Origin: Neostapfia colusana
Taxonomy: Eukaryota; Streptophyta; Magnoliopsida; Poales; Poaceae
Direction of reading: 5' to 3'
DNA length: 64,000 nucleotides
NCBI GenBank assembly: GCA_030760725.1
Contig: JASWHV010000008.1
Span: 45,456,057-45,520,056, forward strand
Positions 60,515 to 64,000 of this stretch are shown here, piece after piece. The stretch's first letter is position 1. Each line of letters begins with the position of its first letter. The notes beneath the pieces are model-generated. The model searched no databases, had not been told where the DNA came from, and saw only the letters and a program-made list of their open reading frames with translations. The translations under genes and the position numbers were made by a program.

Positions 60515-62713
60515 GAAGCATCCCGACGTCGCCGAAGCCCTAACCCTTGCTGTCACCGGTGTGCGCGAATTTGTGCAGGAATAACTTTGAAGTGCCATAA
60601 CTTTGTATAGTAATGTCCAAAAATTGTCAAACAAATTTTGTTGGATTCCTCTTAGAGAGTACTATCCAGCGGTGCAGCCCAATGGTTATGAAAACCTCTG
60701 GATTTGGCTCATTAATTCATATAAGGAAAATCTTGTAGGAATTTTCACAGGAGTTCAGTTTATTGGAAAATTCCCAAATTTGGGCAGGACATTCTTCCGC
60801 AAATCCTTGATCTACAGTAAAACTTTGAGCTTCATTGTAGCTAATTTGCTAGGCTAAATTGTCTTCCAAAATTCATACTTTAATTGGAAATTCAAATTCC
60901 AAACAGAAACTTTTCAGCATTTCATATCAACTTCCAAAATTCATATCTCCCTGTTGGTAGCTCCAAGTATGGTGAAACAGATTTTGTTAGAACCATGAAG
61001 ACTTACCCTGATTATATCTTCCACTGTTATACATGTTAAAACTCCAGATTTGGGCTCAAAATTCAGAGAAGCCTTGTACTTGTGGAAATTTTAGAGACCA
61101 CAAGGTGCAATGAAATTTCTCCAAATTTTGCTCAGATCATACTTAGAGAGTCCAGTATCCACTGGAAAAATTCCAAAACCAATTAAGGAACCTAAATAGC
61201 AGTAGCTAGGAATAGAAGTTAATTCTTATATTTCATTAGCACTTATACATATATTTTGCTATATCTCATATAGTGACCAATGTTGAGGATACACCGGAGC
61301 CGTTGGACGTCCTCCCACCAGACGCTGAATTTCCATTTAACTCGCAACTAGGCAAGCCCCGGTTTGCATTTAGTTACCTTTTACAAATTTTTTCATTTAT
61401 ATCACTTATGTCTAGGTTGAAACGTTTGCATTAGAGTTAAGGCGTTTGAAACCCCACTTGCATGACTTTAAATCCTATGAAGGGTTGGGTAGTTTACAAA
61501 CTCGACGAGTAGCGAATGCCATGCTAATATGCTTAGGATCTCGGTAGAAGTTGAGTAGTTGGAATCTACTCGCGAGGTAAGGTTTTATGACACGATATGG
61601 AAAAGAATAGAGAATGGCTTAAGAGTTGTGAAACTGAGACCCAGCAGGGGGGATAGAAGGCAGTGAGCAGAGGTCTCAGGTGCGTAGCCCTGTTGGTGTC
61701 GATTGAGGACCGAGTCATGTGCGGGCCTGCTGAACAAGTATCAAACAGTACTGGATGGCATACTGACATAAGCAGGAAACCAATGTAATTGGTTAACCTG
61801 GGTGCCAAGGCTTACCCAACAGTTTTATAGGAGTGGGTTGAGGGTAGCAAGGTGTAAATCAGCCAGTGGGCACAGTCACGCTCCACGCGGGGACCTCCTG
61901 CCCGTTACAGATGGACCGGTTCAGCATTTGGGTTTCCTTTGAAAGGTTGTTGCATACAACAGAGTAGGAAGGTGTGTGGCATCACACTTCTGAAAGTGGG
62001 TGTATGTTACGTGTTGTCCGGGTGTCTCCTGATTGCAATCACCGTCCCTCGCGGTTATTCGAGTACCGCTTGTTCACTGTTTTGTAACATAGTAAGAAGT
62101 GAAAGAAGCCAGATGAATGATATTATGCTGTGATGAACTATTAATGATTTGCAACCATGTCTGCAGTAGATGTAGAGCTAATTAAGTTCACTGCGCTGTG
62201 ACGTAGTAAGAAGTGAAAGAAGCCATATGAATATGCTGCATTGAACTATTAATGTCTTGAAACCATGTATGCTGTAGCTGTATAGCTCATTAAGTTTATC
62301 TTCCACTTTGGGCATCACCCCATCGAAGGAAAGCGTTTCTTGTTTGATTGTAGACTTCCGATGTGAAGGCTGCCTAAGGCTCATTAACTGTTTCTATAAA
62401 AATGAATGTAAGGATTAACATGTAGGCGTGTCTTTATTGCAAAGCCTTTGTCCTATATTATGCATCCTTGCATGTAGAGTTCCATGACTAGGGTTGTCGG
62501 TTAAGCCTTGCCGAGCCATCGTGCTAACGGTTGCAATATTTGAGCTGTGTGCAGGTGAGAGTTATGAGGAAGGTTCCGAGGACGAGGCGATGCCCCCGTC
62601 GGGGTACACGGCCGAGCTGGAGCCCTGCATGCCGCCTTGATCTCTAGTTCTAAGCTGCTAGTGTGTGGCGTCCCCGGGCTGGACGGCTGCACTTTTGCAT
62701 AGATAGTATATAA
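60515..62713 (+). repeat. LTR-A, second part, truncated at its 3' end
   Basis: It resumes LTR-A after the GAAAT duplication (60510-60514). The module order matches the Gypsy-2 LTR: exon-like segment at 61274, conserved block near 61696-61738, and a CTTGTTCACTG block near 62070. It stops near 62713, before the terminal 150-220 bp expected from related LTRs, where CACTA sequence begins. The exact junction is uncertain. Confidence 0.7.
61274..62640 (+). other. Putative split small ORF in LTR-A
   Basis: Segment 1 is 61274-61351 (78 nt), after ATATAG and before GCAAGC, with VEDTPEPLDVLPPD. Segment 2 is 62555-62640 (86 nt), after TGTGTGCAG, starting G|GT, with ESYEEGSEDEA and ending YTAELEPCMPP then TGA. 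The two are in phase across about 1.2 kb. The ending closely resembles TAEWEPCTP of Gypsy-2. Confidence 0.45.
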
Positions 62714-62804
62714 ACACCTGCCATCGTATATAGATTATATACAACGGCTTCTACATTATATACGACCGTTTTGGCCGTCGTATGCTGACGGGAATCCTGT
62801 AGTG
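62714..62804. repeat. CACTA terminal fragment
   Basis: Subterminal tatatacaacgg/tatatacgaccg units lead to a terminus ending atcctgtagtg at 62804. It resembles the right end at 16995, but the inner bases differ (ctgacgggaatcc here, ttgccctgtttcc there), so it comes from a related, different CACTA family. Only about 90 bp are present; no transposase and no other end. Confidence 0.75.
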
Positions 62805-64000
62805 CACTGAGCAGCCTCCGGTCCCCCTAGTGCCGGTTGATCCCTCTTGGATCTACTCCGGTGACTCCTCGACGATTTTCACTGCTCCTCAGCTCATCTT
62901 CGACCTTCCTCCGCCCCTCCGCCGTGCCCGAGCCGTTCCTCGCCGGAAGAAAACAGAGGAAAGCCACCCTTCTCGGTTCAACGTCGTCCGGGATATTCAA
63001 AGCCTCTTTAACGTGTTCAAAAGCCCACAGAGGTGCGTCATGATGTCTTGATCCTCCTCCCGTGGTCCTTTTGCTCTTTACCACCGCCGGCTAGCCGGAA
63101 TTTTTGAATTACCACTGGTACACGTGAAGATCCGCCGAAAACTAAATCGAGGAATTCGTTCCAAGCGCTTGATCATCGGTTTTCCGGTCCAAGCCACAGC
63201 AACTAGCTACCCTAGCGCCCTACAATGCTGAAGCCTGAAGCAAACCGGCCACCACATGCCCCGGGCGACGAGAATTCACCGCTGGCGGCCAAAACGGCTT
63301 GGCTCACCGTCAAGCTTCCATTTGCAGGCGTTTTTGGCTCGGGTTAGTGTTACCATCTTGTTCTACGACCTCTAGGGATGGTGTACGGCACCATAGTTCG
63401 CCGGGAGAAGCTTGGGACGTGCCACACCTCGCCGGCGCCGTGCATCCGAGCCGCCCCGCCGATGCTAACCCATTTCTGTCCGTTTTCATGCCGTAAGACC
63501 TTGCCCGGCTGCTAGGTCTTGATGTGAGGATGGTGTAGAGCAAAACCGGAGCCACTTTGATTGTGAAATGATGGAGAACGGCGCGGGCCACGATCTGATT
63601 TTCTTTAACCGCGAGTGCCTGTCGGGGGTTTGAAGAAGAGCCAGACAGGAGGGGCCCACGTTTGTTTTGTGGAGAGATAATATCCAGAAAATGGCCAATC
63701 TTTGAAAGCCCATAACTTTGTGTAGAAAACTCCAAAAAGGGTGAGACAAATTTTGTTGAAATCCTCATAAGGAGTACTTCACAGAGGAACAAAGTGCTTA
63801 CTATGAAAATGCCCATTATTTTCTGTGGAATTCATTTTATAAACCCTTTAGGAATTAATTCCAGGAAGGATTATCTATGAAAAATTCTCAAATTTGGGCT
63901 GAAAATCATTGTCCTAGTTTCTGAGCTCCAGTAAAAATCTTAGGATTTTTAGAGCTGATTAAGAGGGATTAATCAGTAGGTTATCTCAGGGTTAAATAAA
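62805..64000 (+). repeat. LTR-B: part of another large gypsy-type LTR
   Basis: A GC-rich stretch followed by AT-rich sequence with 'cccataactttgtgtagaa' and 'acaaattttgttgaaatcct'. It is collinear with LTR-A near 60580-60700 and with the solo LTR near 14230-14340. It has no LTR start, because it begins at the CACTA terminus, and it runs off the window. Short open frames at 62827-63816 are not gene-like. Confidence 0.65.

Overview
This window is repetitive DNA from a plant genome, almost certainly a grass. The evidence is nested Ty3/gypsy elements of the Tekay/Del type with 3-4 kb LTRs, a SIRE-like Ty1/copia element, a CACTA (En/Spm) transposon with TNP2-like and Transposase_24-like genes, and a Cassandra element carrying 5S rRNA sequence. 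I could not identify the species and found no ordinary host gene, tRNA gene or intact rRNA gene.

Layout. (1) 1-17675: the 5' part of a minus-strand gypsy element (Gypsy-1): broken gag-pol, leader, primer site and 5' LTR. The LTR is interrupted at 4826-16995 by a CACTA transposon, which itself holds a solo LTR (12519-16430, TSD CGCGG). (2) 17699-41383: a plus-strand copia composite. It has a truncated LTR copy with a 66-bp minisatellite, the inside of a non-autonomous element, then a second LTR that also serves as the 5' LTR of a broken copia gag-pol (34885-41012). That second LTR is split by a complete but decayed gypsy element (Gypsy-2, 21032-34479, TSD GACTC). The copia integrase is split by a 743-bp Cassandra (37812-38554, TSD CCCAT). 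(3) 41384-62713: three layers. A truncated gypsy-type LTR (LTR-A) holds a solo LTR (42793-60509, TSD GAAAT), which holds a 14,270-bp gypsy element (Gypsy-3, 45270-59539, TSD GGTAG). Gypsy-3 has LTRs of equal length with only two differences seen and an uninterrupted 1472-residue Gag-Pol. (4) 62714-64000: a CACTA terminal fragment and part of another LTR.

Insertion order follows from the nesting. Gypsy-3 is the youngest insertion. Gypsy-2 LTRs differ by roughly 8% in a hand-compared stretch of about 250 bp. The CACTA carries a nearly intact ten-exon accessory gene beside a heavily decayed TNP2 transposase, and its left terminus is missing.

The most unusual observation is a split small reading frame inside the LTRs. 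Four different LTR families (five copies, both orientations) carry an acidic reading frame at about 60% of LTR length. It begins after an AG at the same phase, ends at a GC-type splice donor at the same phase, and resumes after a roughly 1-kb gap in the matching frame, ending in a stop. This suggests a conserved spliced small protein or leader peptide encoded by LTRs. It is an inference from reading the sequence and needs transcript evidence.
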